Positions 17,048 through 25,896 of a stretch of 64,000 nucleotides of DNA are shown piece by piece (position 1 is the stretch's first letter; each line of letters opens with the position of its first letter). Below the pieces are notes generated by a model. It made no database searches. It was not told where the DNA came from and saw only the letters and a list, made by a program, of their open reading frames with translations. The DNA lies in contig JAFDWB010000084.1 of assembly GCA_018268675.1 (NCBI GenBank), forward strand, positions 289,981 through 353,980. Direction: 5' to 3'. Source of the stretch: Actinomycetota bacterium (GTDB taxonomy: Bacteria; Actinomycetota; Thermoleophilia; Solirubrobacterales; 70-9). The position numbers and the translations under genes are program-made.

Positions 17048-18430
17048 TTAGACAGGCTGTCTAGTTGCGACGATGCTTTCGCCGACGATCGTGACGGCGC
17101 GGGCGAGCTGCTCGTCGGAGATCGTGAAGGGGGGTGCGAGGCAGAGGATGTCGTCGAGGAGGCCGCGGGTGAGGAGGCCGCGGTCGCGGGCCTGGTCGGC
17201 GACCTGGCGGCCACGGGTGAGGTCCTTGGGGAAGCGGGCGCGGGTCTGCTTGTCGGCGACCAGCTCGATCCCGACCATCAGGCCGGCCTGGCGGATCTCG
17301 CCGACCTCGGGGAGGTCGGACAGGGGCTCGAGGAGGCCGGCGAGGGTCGCCGTCGCCTCCTCGACGCGGTCGAGGATCCCCTCCGCCTCGATCGCGGCGA
17401 TGTTCGCGAGGCCGACCGCGCAGGCCACCGGGTGGCCGGAGTGGGTGAAGCCGTGCATGAGGAAGCCGGGCTCGGCGGCGGGGTCGCGCAGCTCGTCCCA
17501 GAGCTGGTCGGAGACAAGCACGCCGCCGAGCGGGACGTAGCCGCTGCTCACCCCCTTGGCGAAGGTGAGGAGGTCGGGGGTGACCTCCTGGGCGCCGGAC
17601 GCGAACCAGCTGCCGGTGCGGCCGAAGCCGGTGATCACCTCGTCGACGATCAGCAGCACCTCGTGGCGGTCGCAGACCTCGCGCACCGCCCGCAGGTACC
17701 CCGGCGGCGGCACGATCACTCCCCCCGAACCGAAGACCGGCTCCACGACCACGGCCGCCACGCGGTCGCCGCCGACCTCGCGGATTCGGCTCTCCAGAGC
17801 ACTTCCCGTGCACACCGGACAGGTCTCCGGGTCGCACGGCACGCCCGCGTCGCAGCGGTAGGTGTAGGGGGCGGAGACCTCGACGATCTGTGGCGCTTCG
17901 GGGCCGAAGTCGCCGTGGTAGGGGTCGAGCCGCGTCGCCGTCGTGGTCACCCCGGCGAGCCCGTGGTAGCCGCGATCGTGGGCGATCACGACCGCCTTCT
18001 CGGGGCGCCCGTCGCGGACCCAGTGGCGGCGGGCGAGCTTGATCGCGGTCTCGTTGGCCTCGCTGCCGCCGGAGACGAAGAAGACGCCGCCGAGCCCGGG
18101 CGGGGCGAGGTCGACGATCCGCTCCGCCAGTTCGATCGCCGGCGGCGAGGACACCCCGCCGAAGGTGGCGACGTAGGCGACCGTCGCCATCTGCCGGCGC
18201 GCCGCCTCGACCAGGTCCGCCCGACCATGCCCGAGGTTCACCGTCCAGAGGCCGGCCGAGCCGTCGAGGATGCGGCGGCCGCGCTCGTCGATCAGCTCGC
18301 AGCCCTCGGCGGCGACGATCACGAGGGGCGCTGTCGCGGCGAGCCGCGAGTGGTCCGTCAGCGGATGGACCAGATTGGCGAGATCGGTCTCCGCGTAGCT
18401 CGAAGAGGTGCTTGGCGTCGCTTTGCTCAT
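17048..18430 (-). CDS. Class III PLP-dependent aminotransferase
   Basis: Fold-type I aminotransferase of 460 residues that moves an amino group, usually from an omega- or beta-amino acid or amine, to a keto acid. Blocks: 'LDGSAGLWTVNLGHG', 'FFVSGGSEANETAIKLAR', 'LLIVDEVITGFGRTG' (PLP-binding Asp) and 'LLTFAKGVSSGYVPLGGV' (Schiff-base Lys). The start at 18430 ('MSKATPS') is preferred over an upstream in-frame start that overlaps the operator. A Cys-rich insert ('CDPETCPVCTG') near residue 180 occurs in a subset of the family. It lies downstream of the TetR gene with an operator between, and a second operator palindrome overlaps its own stop codon. Confidence 0.88.
   Translation of the reverse strand: MSKATPSTSSSYAETDLANLVHPLTDHSRLAATAPLVIVAAEGCELIDERGRRILDGSAGLWTVNLGHGRADLVEAARRQMATVAYVATFGGVSSPPAIELAERIVDLAPPGLGGVFFVSGGSEANETAIKLARRHWVRDGRPEKAVVIAHDRGYHGLAGVTTTATRLDPYHGDFGPEAPQIVEVSAPYTYRCDAGVPCDPETCPVCTGSALESRIREVGGDRVAAVVVEPVFGSGGVIVPPPGYLRAVREVCDRHEVLLIVDEVITGFGRTGSWFASGAQEVTPDLLTFAKGVSSGYVPLGGVLVSDQLWDELRDPAAEPGFLMHGFTHSGHPVACAVGLANIAAIEAEGILDRVEEATATLAGLLEPLSDLPEVGEIRQAGLMVGIELVADKQTRARFPKDLTRGRQVADQARDRGLLTRGLLDDILCLAPPFTISDEQLARAVTIVGESIVATRQPV
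17049..17063. promoter_or_regulatory. TetR-type operator copy 1 (perfect palindrome)
   Basis: TAGACAGGCTGTCTA, a perfect 7+1+7 palindrome, overlaps the last codons and stop of the aminotransferase gene. It fits TRGNCA-N3-TGTYYA shared with 18499, 22690 and 26748. No promoter is apparent directly after it and a hairpin follows, so it may act as a roadblock or decoy site. Confidence 0.55.
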
Positions 18431-18498
18431 GGCCCCCGCGCGGGCGATCGCGACAGTGCTGTCGGCGGTCGCCCCGCGGCCACGAACGCTATCGAAAC

Positions 18499-18513
18499 TA
18501 GACAGTCTGTTCA
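18499..18513. promoter_or_regulatory. TetR-type operator copy 2
   Basis: TAGACAGTCTGTTCA lies between the TetR stop and the aminotransferase start and includes the TetR stop codon. On the minus strand the half-site supplies a -35-like TTGAAC. Expected to let TetR repress the aminotransferase gene. Confidence 0.6.
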
Positions 18514-19170
18514 ACTATTGCCGAGGGCGCCGCGGCCCAGCGGGCTCTCCGGCGCCTCGTCCGGATCGACCCGGCAGATCGAGTACCAGTGGAGCAGCGC
18601 CAGCTGGTGCGCGGCCTCGTCGATCTGCTCCGGCCCGGCGGCGACATCGAAGGAGGAGAGGACCGACTCGATCATCGCGTAGGCGGCCCGCACCCCGAAC
18701 TCGAGGTCGATGTCCTCGCGGATCAGCCCGGCCGCGTCGTCGGCAGCGTGGACGGCGAGGATCCAGCCGAGCATCGCGTCGTCGGCGGCCCGGTTCGCCT
18801 GGTCCCAGCCGCTGCCGCGCGAGTTGCGGGCGACCGCGACCAGCGGCCGCAGGTCGGCGTTCTCGACCCGCCAGGCGAGCGCCTCGCGGACCATCTCCTG
18901 GATCAGGTCGAAAGAGGTCTGCCCCGGCCGCGCGTTGGCGCGCAATCGTTGCGCGATCCGCGCGTACCCGGTCATGTAGTCGGCGATGATCGCGGCGAGG
19001 ATGTCCTGCTTGTCGTCGAAGTTGTTGTAGATCGTCGCGCGCACCACGCCCGCCGCCTTGGCGATGTCGCCGACCGACACCTCGGCGTAGCCGCGCCGGA
19101 CGAACAGCTTGCGGCTCGCCTCGAGGATCTTGGTGCGGGCTTTCGGCTGGCCCCTGCGCGGCCGGGTCAA
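18511..19170 (-). CDS. TetR-family transcriptional regulator
   Basis: Regulator of 219 residues. The N-terminal helix-turn-helix is at residues 12-58 ('EVSVGDIAKAAGVVRATIYN'), followed by a helical ligand domain. A TTG start is used; a near-alternative is not evident. It sits within the amino-acid catabolic cluster and is the obvious candidate to bind the four matching palindromes at 17049, 18499, 22690 and 26748, one of which overlaps its own stop codon. The ligand is probably an intermediate of the pathway; unknown. Confidence 0.85.
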   Translation of the reverse strand: MTRPRRGQPKARTKILEASRKLFVRRGYAEVSVGDIAKAAGVVRATIYNNFDDKQDILAAIIADYMTGYARIAQRLRANARPGQTSFDLIQEMVREALAWRVENADLRPLVAVARNSRGSGWDQANRAADDAMLGWILAVHAADDAAGLIREDIDLEFGVRAAYAMIESVLSSFDVAAGPEQIDEAAHQLALLHWYSICRVDPDEAPESPLGRGALGNS

Positions 19171-19251
19171 GCCGACCCGCCGTGCTCGCTGTTGCGCTGC
19201 CGCGTCACCTGGGCGAGGTTAGTCGCAATTCAGACGGATTCCGCACATCGC

Positions 19252-20034
19252 TCAGCCGACCTCTTCGGGCAGCTCGTACCAACGCTTGCGCTCGCCGATC
19301 CGGGCGCGCATCTTCCAGCCGCGGCTCTTCGGCGCCTCCTCGAGTCGCCCGCGCAGCCGCTCCAGTCGCGCCGCGACCAGCTCACCCCGCTCGAAGCCGG
19401 GCAGTCCCCGGGCGAACTCCTCCGCCCGCTCGGCCACCATGCCGAGCGTCCGCCAGAGCCCCCAGTCGGCACCGGCGAGATCGGCCAGGTAGGCGACGTC
19501 GACGCCGCTCTCGTCCTCGGCGAGGTCATGGTCGGCGAGGATCGCGCAGATGTCGACCAGGTCCTTCTCGTTGGTCTCCACCACCTGCAGCTTCATCAGC
19601 AGCAGGTCGGCCAGGGACAGGGTCCGGGCGCTGACCTCGAGCCGCGGCCGGAAGTCGATCCGGTGGCAGAGCTGCGCCTGGTCGACGAAAACGTCGAGCT
19701 GGCGCCCGTTGACCGGGTCCCAGAAGAAGAGCCGGCTCGAACCGTGGAGGGCGTTGAACTCGCGGTCGGGCTCGTACCCGAGCGACTCGAGCAGCGCCGC
19801 GCTCGCGTCCCGCCCGCCGCCGAGCGTGACCACGTCGATGTCTTTGTAGACGCGGGCCAGCGGGGGCGTCGCCGCCGCGGGGCAGCGCAGGGCGACGGCG
19901 ACGCCGCCGGTCAGCCGCAGGGGGACACCCTGGGCCGCGGCGGCGTCGGCGACCCGCCCTCCCTCGCGGACGGGATCGGCTTGTGGCTGCTCACTCAGGT
20001 GGGATCTCCGCCGCCAGCTTGTCGACGTCGACAC
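19252..20034 (-). CDS. Nucleotidyltransferase-like protein (AbiEii-type fold)
   Basis: Protein of about 260 residues. It carries a nucleotidyltransferase-like pattern: 'RLTGGVAVALR' followed by 'VYKDIDVVTLGG' (the DxD metal pair) and 'GRQLDVFVDQ' (third acidic position), then a helical C-terminal part. The fold resembles AbiEii/AbiGii-type toxins or tRNA/antibiotic nucleotidyltransferases. It is co-directional with the APC permease and overlaps its 3' end by up to 44 bp. The start is uncertain: GTG at 20034 is the closest ordinary start; initiation near 19996 would need CTG. No antitoxin partner is adjacent. Confidence 0.6.
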   Translation of the reverse strand: MSTSTSWRRRSHLSEQPQADPVREGGRVADAAAAQGVPLRLTGGVAVALRCPAAATPPLARVYKDIDVVTLGGGRDASAALLESLGYEPDREFNALHGSSRLFFWDPVNGRQLDVFVDQAQLCHRIDFRPRLEVSARTLSLADLLLMKLQVVETNEKDLVDICAILADHDLAEDESGVDVAYLADLAGADWGLWRTLGMVAERAEEFARGLPGFERGELVAARLERLRGRLEEAPKSRGWKMRARIGERKRWYELPEEVG

Positions 20035-21634
20035 CCTGGCGCAGACGGGCGAAACGGGCGATGAAGAAGGTCGCCAACGCGGCCGCGAGGATGATCGCGC
20101 AGTCACGGAAGAAGTGACTCTTTTCGATCCCAAGTTCGGGGTAGTGCATGTAGATGAAGAAGAGGCCGCCGAGCAGGAGGACGGTGAGCCCGCCCGCGAG
20201 CGCGACGATCGGCACCCCGGCCACCCTCCTCGTGGTCGCCGAGGCTTCCCACACCTCCGGCTTGCGGTAGGGCAACAACACCGCGGCGATCCCGATCAGG
20301 ATCATCGTGATCAGCTGCAGCACCACCGCCTCATAGAGCACGCTGAGGAACCCGGAGCCGTTGGTGACCGCCCAGTAGAGGACGAGGATGCTGACGATCA
20401 CGACCAGCCCGATCGCCCAGTTCGGGGCGTGGGTTTTCGGCGACACCCGGGCGAAGCGCGTGGGCAGCAGGCCGTCGAGCGCCCAGGCGAACACGGTGCG
20501 GACCGCGATCGTGATGTTCGGCAGCACCAACAGTGGATAGGCGACGGCGAAGGTGATGAAGAGCCACCACGCGAGCAGGGTGCTGCCACCCGCGATCGAG
20601 GTCAGGAACGTGTAGTAGGGAGGCGCTGCGAAGGGGTAGGCTTCGCTGCCGCCGAGGGCGTTCACCGCGACGAAGAATTCGTGGCCGAACTTCCAGAAGA
20701 AGACGATCGAGAGCAGCACCGCGATCCCGATGTGGATGAAGGAGGCGGTGCCCATGATCTTCATCTGCGTGGTGTCTTTGGCCCGCCTGATCTCACCCGA
20801 GATGTAGATCGAGAGCCAGCTGTAGATCGAGAGGCCGGCGATCGCGGCGAAGGTCGGCCAGGTGTTGTTGAGGCTGAAGGCGGGAGACGTGTCGATGCCT
20901 TCTTTCGCCGCCGCTTTGATCAGCGCGTGGTAGGAGTCCGCTTCGCCGGTGATCGGGTTGGCGAACTGGTTGAAGCTGTTGACGAAGCCGCTCTGGGACT
21001 TGAACAGCAGGACGACGAACACGGTGAAGAGGCCGAGCATCATGATCACCCAGAGCGAGTTCATGATCCGCGTCGTCCAGCGCCAGCCGCCCGCCAGCAG
21101 GGCGGCGGAGATCAGGATCACCACGGTGCCGATCCCGAACTGCCAGCCTTCCTTGGTGACCAGATCGTTCCCCGCCGTCACCAGTGAGTTGTGGCCGCTG
21201 ACCAGCCCCACCGCGGTGAGCGAGGGGCCGAGCGCGACGGTGACGAAGGCGAAGGCGGTGAAGGCGATCGAGAGGACGACGCCCGAGACCCAGAAGAACG
21301 AGGAGATCAGCCCGATCACCGGGTGGGTGATCCGCCCGACCAACACATAGTCGCCGCCGCTGCGCGGGATCGCCGACGAGAACAGCCCGTAACAGACACA
21401 CAGGACCAGGGCGACGCCGAAGGCCATCGCGAAGCCGAGCCAGATCGAGCCGCCGGGGTATACCCCGAGGACGAAGAACACCGAGACCGCGAGCAGGATC
21501 GCGGTCGGCTGGCCCGCCATGTTGAAGACGAAGGTGGAGAACGGCGAGACTTCTCGCACCAGGCCGGTCGCTTTGCGGGCGAACATGCCCTGCGAGCTTG
21601 CGTGGGCCGCACCCTCTGCACTCAGGTCACTCAT
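19991..21634 (-). CDS. APC-superfamily amino acid permease
   Basis: Membrane transporter of 547 residues with about 13-14 hydrophobic segments. N-terminal 'REVSPFSTFVFNMAGQPTA' and 'YGLFSSAIPRSGGDYVLVGR' match amino acid/polyamine antiporters, the latter being the conserved consensus amphipathic region. It likely imports the amino acid or amine degraded by the neighbouring mutase, aminotransferase and dehydrogenase. It starts 31 bp after the phosphoesterase gene and overlaps the nucleotidyltransferase gene, so all are transcribed together from the promoter region near 22690. Confidence 0.85.
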   Translation of the reverse strand: MSDLSAEGAAHASSQGMFARKATGLVREVSPFSTFVFNMAGQPTAILLAVSVFFVLGVYPGGSIWLGFAMAFGVALVLCVCYGLFSSAIPRSGGDYVLVGRITHPVIGLISSFFWVSGVVLSIAFTAFAFVTVALGPSLTAVGLVSGHNSLVTAGNDLVTKEGWQFGIGTVVILISAALLAGGWRWTTRIMNSLWVIMMLGLFTVFVVLLFKSQSGFVNSFNQFANPITGEADSYHALIKAAAKEGIDTSPAFSLNNTWPTFAAIAGLSIYSWLSIYISGEIRRAKDTTQMKIMGTASFIHIGIAVLLSIVFFWKFGHEFFVAVNALGGSEAYPFAAPPYYTFLTSIAGGSTLLAWWLFITFAVAYPLLVLPNITIAVRTVFAWALDGLLPTRFARVSPKTHAPNWAIGLVVIVSILVLYWAVTNGSGFLSVLYEAVVLQLITMILIGIAAVLLPYRKPEVWEASATTRRVAGVPIVALAGGLTVLLLGGLFFIYMHYPELGIEKSHFFRDCAIILAAALATFFIARFARLRQGVDVDKLAAEIPPE

Positions 21635-21664
21635 TCACCGCTCCTCTCCGGACAGGAATCCGAT

Positions 21665-22636
21665 TCACCCCGACACCAGGTACTGATTGACGACGCGATC
21701 CGGCTCCAGGTGGATGAGGCAGCCGTCCAGGTGACCACTGCCGTAGTCGGAGCCGGGATTGATGGCGACGGTGCGCCCGATCTTGGTCACGCCCTTGCTC
21801 TCGTGGATGTGACCGTGAAGGCTGAGCAGGGGCTGGGTCTCCTCGATGATCTGGCGCACCGCCTTGCTGCCGGTGGCGATCTCGTGCGGGCGCCCGCCCT
21901 TGGTCACGTACCGCAGCTCCTCGTCCACCTCGAAGGCGGTGTCGAGGCTCGAGTCGTACGGCGGCACGTGGATGTTGAAGATCGCCCGCCCGGGGCTCTC
22001 CAGCTGGTCGGTCAGGACCTTCAGGCGGGTGTAGATCTCGTCCTCGTCGAGCTCCCGCGGGGTCTTCCACGGAGTGTGGTTGGCGTAGCCGAAGGAGACC
22101 ATCTCGTGCGGGCCGACCTGGCGGATCGCCTCGTCGCAGTCGTCGACCGAGGTGCCCGCTGCGAGGATCGCGTCGACGGTCCAGGGGTCGTCGTTGCCGG
22201 GGATCACGTAGGCGATCGCGTCGGTGCCGGCGAGCCGCTCGTCGGCGAACTCGACCCACAGCCGCAGCTCGTCGAGGAGGGCCTTCTCGAAGGCCGCTTC
22301 GCGGCGGCGCGCGTCGGAGCGGAGCTGCTCGGCCTCCTCGGGGTCGACCACCAGGTGGTACATCCCGTTGGTCGAGATCGCCCGTTGGATCTGGTCGAGC
22401 TCCTCGGCGGTCCGCGCCTGGCGCACTTCGCCGATCACCTCGGCCGTGTAGGTGCCGTCGGCGCCCTTGACGATCGGGATCAGCGCCTTGCCGGTGAGGT
22501 CACCGCCCATCACCAGCGCCTGCGCCGGGTAGTGGGCGGCGGCGTTGACGAACTTCTTCCAGCAGACCCGCGATCCGTGCACGTCTCCGGCGTAGAAGAT
22601 GGCCAGCGGCTGATCGCGCCGGCGGCGGTTGAACAT
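21665..22636 (-). CDS. Metallophosphoesterase
   Basis: Calcineurin-like phosphoesterase of 323 residues. Metal ligands are visible: 'FYAGDVHGS' (DxH), 'LVMGGDLTG' (GD), 'VIPGNDDP' (GNxD in place of GNHD), 'NIHVPPYD' and 'LHGHIHESKG' (GHxH). The usual GNHD reads GNDD, so His is replaced by Asp at that position. A long helical insertion (residues ~85-145, rich in Glu/Arg) is unusual. The gene starts 54 bp after an operator-promoter region (22690-22704) and heads the transcript that includes the APC permease. Substrate unknown. Confidence 0.8.
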   Translation of the reverse strand: MFNRRRRDQPLAIFYAGDVHGSRVCWKKFVNAAAHYPAQALVMGGDLTGKALIPIVKGADGTYTAEVIGEVRQARTAEELDQIQRAISTNGMYHLVVDPEEAEQLRSDARRREAAFEKALLDELRLWVEFADERLAGTDAIAYVIPGNDDPWTVDAILAAGTSVDDCDEAIRQVGPHEMVSFGYANHTPWKTPRELDEDEIYTRLKVLTDQLESPGRAIFNIHVPPYDSSLDTAFEVDEELRYVTKGGRPHEIATGSKAVRQIIEETQPLLSLHGHIHESKGVTKIGRTVAINPGSDYGSGHLDGCLIHLEPDRVVNQYLVSG

Positions 22637-22689
22637 TGACTCCCCGATCTCTCCGAGCTTCTGGAACCCGGCGCGACCTTAGCATTACT

Positions 22690-22704
22690 TGGTCACTGTG
22701 TCTA
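22690..22704. promoter_or_regulatory. TetR-type operator copy 3 with promoter
   Basis: TGGTCACTGTGTCTA overlaps the GlmL-like stop codon and lies before the phosphoesterase gene. On the minus strand, TAGACA from the operator plus 17 bases plus TAAGGT forms a plausible promoter, so binding would block RNA polymerase. Confidence 0.5.
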
Positions 22705-24090
22705 GTTTTTGTCCAACTCTCTTTCGAGGACCTCGAGGGCGAGGTCGGAGTCGAGCTCGGCGAGCAGCCCGGCGGCGGCAATCACGTAGTCGCCGTCGAC
22801 GCTGACGGTGGGATCGACCGGGGTCAGCGAGCGCGGCTCGCGGCGGGCCAGCGCCTCGAGCAGGATCTCGCGGCCATCGGAGCGGTGGGCGAAGACGCCG
22901 CCGGTGCCGATCACGTGGCGGATCTCGCGCAGGTCCGGCCCGTCGACCGCCAGGGTCGGCGGCCCCTTCGGGCTCACCGTGAGCACCATCGTCCCGCAGT
23001 GGCGCTCCAGGGCGTGGGCGACGCAGCCGACCGCGAGCAGGCGATCGAGCCGCGCCTCGGCGGCGGTGGCCGGGATCCAGGCGGGGTGGCGGCCACGGTC
23101 GCCGACCTCCGCGTCGAGGTCGGCGACCGCTCCATCCTCGCCGAGCCGCGCGGCGATCCAGCGCCGGTCGGCGTCGAGGGCGCCCGCCGCGCCCGCGCGC
23201 ATCCCGAGATCGCCCTCGACCGTGCGCAGGGTCAGCGGCGTCGGCAGCAGCGGCTCCTCGATCCCCGGCGTCGCCGCCTGCGCCGCGCGGCTCGAGTGGA
23301 CGTCGGTGGTGGCGCCGCCGACGTCGACCACGGCGATGCCGCCGGCGCCGGCGCGGCGCCCGGTCCCGAGCGCGAGCAGACGGGTGGCGGCGAGGACGGC
23401 TTCGGGCGTCGGCATCCGCACCATCGCGGCGAAGCGGCGGTCGGCACTCATCCGCTTGCCGCCGATGACGTGCTCGAGGAAGGCGCGCGAGATCGCCGCC
23501 CGGGCGCCCTCGATCTCGAGCCGGCCGAGCTGCGGCATCACGTTGTCGGCGATCTCCACCCCGCCCCCGGCCCCGGCGAGGATCGCGCCCGCCCCCTCGG
23601 CGACCTCGCGGTTGCAGGCGACGACGAAGCGCGCCTCGAGCCCCGCCGCGGCGAGGGTGCGCGCGTTCGCCAGCACCAGCTCGCCCTGGCCGCCGTCGGT
23701 GCCGCCGGCGAAGAGGACGATCTCCGGCGCCGCCGCCCGCAACTCCGCCACCGCGGCCGCGCCGAGCCTGCCCGAGAGGACCGCGCCGACCCGCGCTCCG
23801 GCGTTCAGCGCCGCCTGGCGCGCCGCCGCCGCGGTCAGGTCGGCGACCAGCCCGACCGCCGCCACCCGCAGGCCGCCGCCGGCGCTCGAGACCGCGAGCT
23901 CCGCCTGCGGCGCGCCCGCCGCCCCGGCCCGCGCGAGCGCCGCCGCCAGCGCCGCCTCGTAGCCCTCGATCACGTCGGTGGCGATCGAGGTCGGGGCCTC
24001 CGCCCGCGCCACCAGCCGCCGCGCCCCGCGGTCGACCAGGGCGACCTTGGTGTAGGTGCTGCCGAAGTCGGCGAGCGCGACCAGGCCCAC
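22702..24090 (-). CDS. GlmL/MutL-like reactivating factor
   Basis: Protein of 462 residues of the MutL family, ASKHA-fold ATPases that protect or reactivate B12-dependent glutamate mutase. Sugar-kinase/actin-type motifs: 'ALADFGSTYTKVALVDRG' (phosphate 1), 'IVLFAGGTDGGQ', and 'AVVDVGGATTDVHS' (phosphate 2), and 'VIGTGGVFAH' near the end. GTG start 15 bp after the mutase stop, so the two are co-translated. The location confirms the neighbouring enzyme as a carbon-skeleton or amino mutase. It is of normal length and has no visible defects. Confidence 0.87.
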   Translation of the reverse strand: MGLVALADFGSTYTKVALVDRGARRLVARAEAPTSIATDVIEGYEAALAAALARAGAAGAPQAELAVSSAGGGLRVAAVGLVADLTAAAARQAALNAGARVGAVLSGRLGAAAVAELRAAAPEIVLFAGGTDGGQGELVLANARTLAAAGLEARFVVACNREVAEGAGAILAGAGGGVEIADNVMPQLGRLEIEGARAAISRAFLEHVIGGKRMSADRRFAAMVRMPTPEAVLAATRLLALGTGRRAGAGGIAVVDVGGATTDVHSSRAAQAATPGIEEPLLPTPLTLRTVEGDLGMRAGAAGALDADRRWIAARLGEDGAVADLDAEVGDRGRHPAWIPATAAEARLDRLLAVGCVAHALERHCGTMVLTVSPKGPPTLAVDGPDLREIRHVIGTGGVFAHRSDGREILLEALARREPRSLTPVDPTVSVDGDYVIAAAGLLAELDSDLALEVLERELDKN

Positions 24091-24104
24091 GGCCAGTGCC
24101 GGCG

Positions 24105-25889
24105 CTAGGCCGGGACCCCGCCGCCGCGGTGCTCGACCAGCGCCTCGACCAGGCGGTCGATCGTCCCCGGGGTCCGGATCCCGCCCGCGTTCAGGTCGGC
24201 GCGCACGTCGATCGGGATCTCCGAGCCCTCGACGTCCTCGTTCAGCACCCCGCCCATGAAGACCGGGACCGCGCCCGCGTCGGCTGCCGCCAGCTCGCTC
24301 ATCAGCCGCTCGCCGAAGGAGCGGGCGACGCCGTTGTGGGTGGTGACGACGACCGCGTCGGCGTCGGTCTCGATCACCGCCTTGACGATGTCCTCGGGGT
24401 CGCGGTTGATGCCGAAGTCGATCACCTCGGTGCCCGCCGCGGCAAGCGTCGAGGCGAGCAGGAACTCGGCGAATTCGTGCACGTCGGTGGAGCTGACGAG
24501 CACCTTCATCCCGCGGATCGCGTCCTCGGTCCCCCGCCGGGAGAGCTCGGCCAGGAGCTCCTCGCGCCGGCGCATCGTGCTCTTCACCAGGTCGGTCTGG
24601 AGGACCGGGCGGCGGCCGCGCGGGAAGGCCTCGTCGGGCTCGCCGGCGCCGAAGAGCTGCTCGCAGCGGTCGGCCCCGAGGCGCTTCAGCACGAGCAGCA
24701 GGCGGGCCGGGTCGGCGGTGTCGATCCCCGCCCCGGCGAGCCCCTGGAGCGCCGCCTCGAAGAACGCCCGCCCGCCGACGACGAGCCGGTCGCGCATCGC
24801 CTCGATCTGGCCCCAGTCGACGACCGGGTCGACCATCGGCACGTATTCCTCGAGCCGCCGGCTGATCGTCTGCACGGTCGCCACCTCCTCCCAGGTGGGG
24901 ATGCGCTCGGTCTCGGTCACCGGCACCGCGATCGGCGCGCCGCCGAGCCGGTAGCGGCGGTCGACCATCTTCATGAAGAGGACGTCGGCGCCGACCACCG
25001 CCATGTTCGAGTCGAAGTCGGGCGTGTTGCCGATCGTGTCCCCCTGGACGAAGCCCGCCGGGACACCGTCGGGGTTGACCGCGTGGAGGGCCAGGGTGAC
25101 CGCCGACTTGACCACCGGGTCCTGGGTGAGGCCGCCCCAGGAGCAGGAGTAGGCGGCGCCGATCAGCTGTTCGGAGATGTGGCGCTCGAGCATCGACCAG
25201 CCGACGTAGTTGGCATAGTCGTGGAAGACGCCGGGGTAGCCGTCCTCGAGGTAGGTGTCGAAGCAGACGCCCTCGGATTTGAAGGCGGCGAGGGTGCCGG
25301 CGGCCTCGAGCACGGCCATCGTCTGGGCGACCTCGTCGTCCCAGTAGGGCCAGCGCCAGGAGTACTGCGAGAGGACGCCGATGTGGGTGATCCCGACCTG
25401 CAGCGCGTCGACCGCGTTTTCGACCGAGCCGGGCCCGCCGATCGTGTTGTCGGCGGCCTCCGGCTGGATCGGCGCGGTGTTGGCGAGCTCGTGCCAGTCC
25501 TGCTCGGTCCAGAGGGCGGGGCCGGTCTCCTGCGGCGCCTCGGCGCGGGTCGCTTTCGGCAGGCCCATGCGGCGCTCGGCGATCAGGTTGAAGCGGTCGG
25601 GCGGGCGGACGCCGCGGGAGAGCGCGTCTTCGTAGATGCGGCCGATCGCCTCGCGGGTGTCCGGCCAGTTGGCGAGGCCGATGTTCATGCAGGTGCAGTC
25701 GAAGCCCTCGGCGCGGGCGCGCTCGCGCCACTCGCGCTCGGACTCGACCCCGTTCTCGCGGCAGAAGAGCGAGCGGCCACGCTCGATTCCGGCGGCGCGC
25801 GCCTTGCCCGCCTCGACCGCCTCGCGGCCGTCGGGCAGGTCGGCCGGCAGCAGGGCGCCGAGGTCGACCTCGATCGCGGGCGTGCTCAC
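24105..25889 (-). CDS. B12-dependent mutase, GlmE-like barrel fused to GlmS-like cobalamin domain
   Basis: Single-chain mutase of 594 residues. Residues ~50-440 resemble the TIM-barrel glutamate mutase subunit E ('NTIGGPGSVENAVDALQVGI', 'SWRWPYWDDEVAQTMAVLEA', 'CSWGGLTQDPVVKSA'). Residues ~465-590 are a cobalamin-binding domain: 'STDVHEFAEFLLASTL' carries the DxH motif (His ligand; the usual DxHxxG is DxHxxA), followed by 'FGINRDPEDIVKAV' and 'VPVFMGGVLNEDVEG'. In classical glutamate mutase E and S are separate proteins. GTG start with ribosome site GAGGG. A methylaspartate ammonia-lyase is absent, so the substrate may not be glutamate. Confidence 0.85.
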   Translation of the reverse strand: MSTPAIEVDLGALLPADLPDGREAVEAGKARAAGIERGRSLFCRENGVESEREWRERARAEGFDCTCMNIGLANWPDTREAIGRIYEDALSRGVRPPDRFNLIAERRMGLPKATRAEAPQETGPALWTEQDWHELANTAPIQPEAADNTIGGPGSVENAVDALQVGITHIGVLSQYSWRWPYWDDEVAQTMAVLEAAGTLAAFKSEGVCFDTYLEDGYPGVFHDYANYVGWSMLERHISEQLIGAAYSCSWGGLTQDPVVKSAVTLALHAVNPDGVPAGFVQGDTIGNTPDFDSNMAVVGADVLFMKMVDRRYRLGGAPIAVPVTETERIPTWEEVATVQTISRRLEEYVPMVDPVVDWGQIEAMRDRLVVGGRAFFEAALQGLAGAGIDTADPARLLLVLKRLGADRCEQLFGAGEPDEAFPRGRRPVLQTDLVKSTMRRREELLAELSRRGTEDAIRGMKVLVSSTDVHEFAEFLLASTLAAAGTEVIDFGINRDPEDIVKAVIETDADAVVVTTHNGVARSFGERLMSELAAADAGAVPVFMGGVLNEDVEGSEIPIDVRADLNAGGIRTPGTIDRLVEALVEHRGGGVPA

Positions 25890-25896
25890 CGTTCCC

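Noticed and set aside
19252..20034. A functional AbiEi/AbiEii toxin-antitoxin pair
   Set aside because: Only the nucleotidyltransferase-like partner is present, embedded between a permease and a TetR gene; no antitoxin is adjacent.
22702..25731. A 1009-codon reading joining GlmL and the mutase
   Set aside because: The mutase is clearly encoded in another frame with B12 motifs and its own stop; the GlmL start at 24090 is supported by spacing and motif position.
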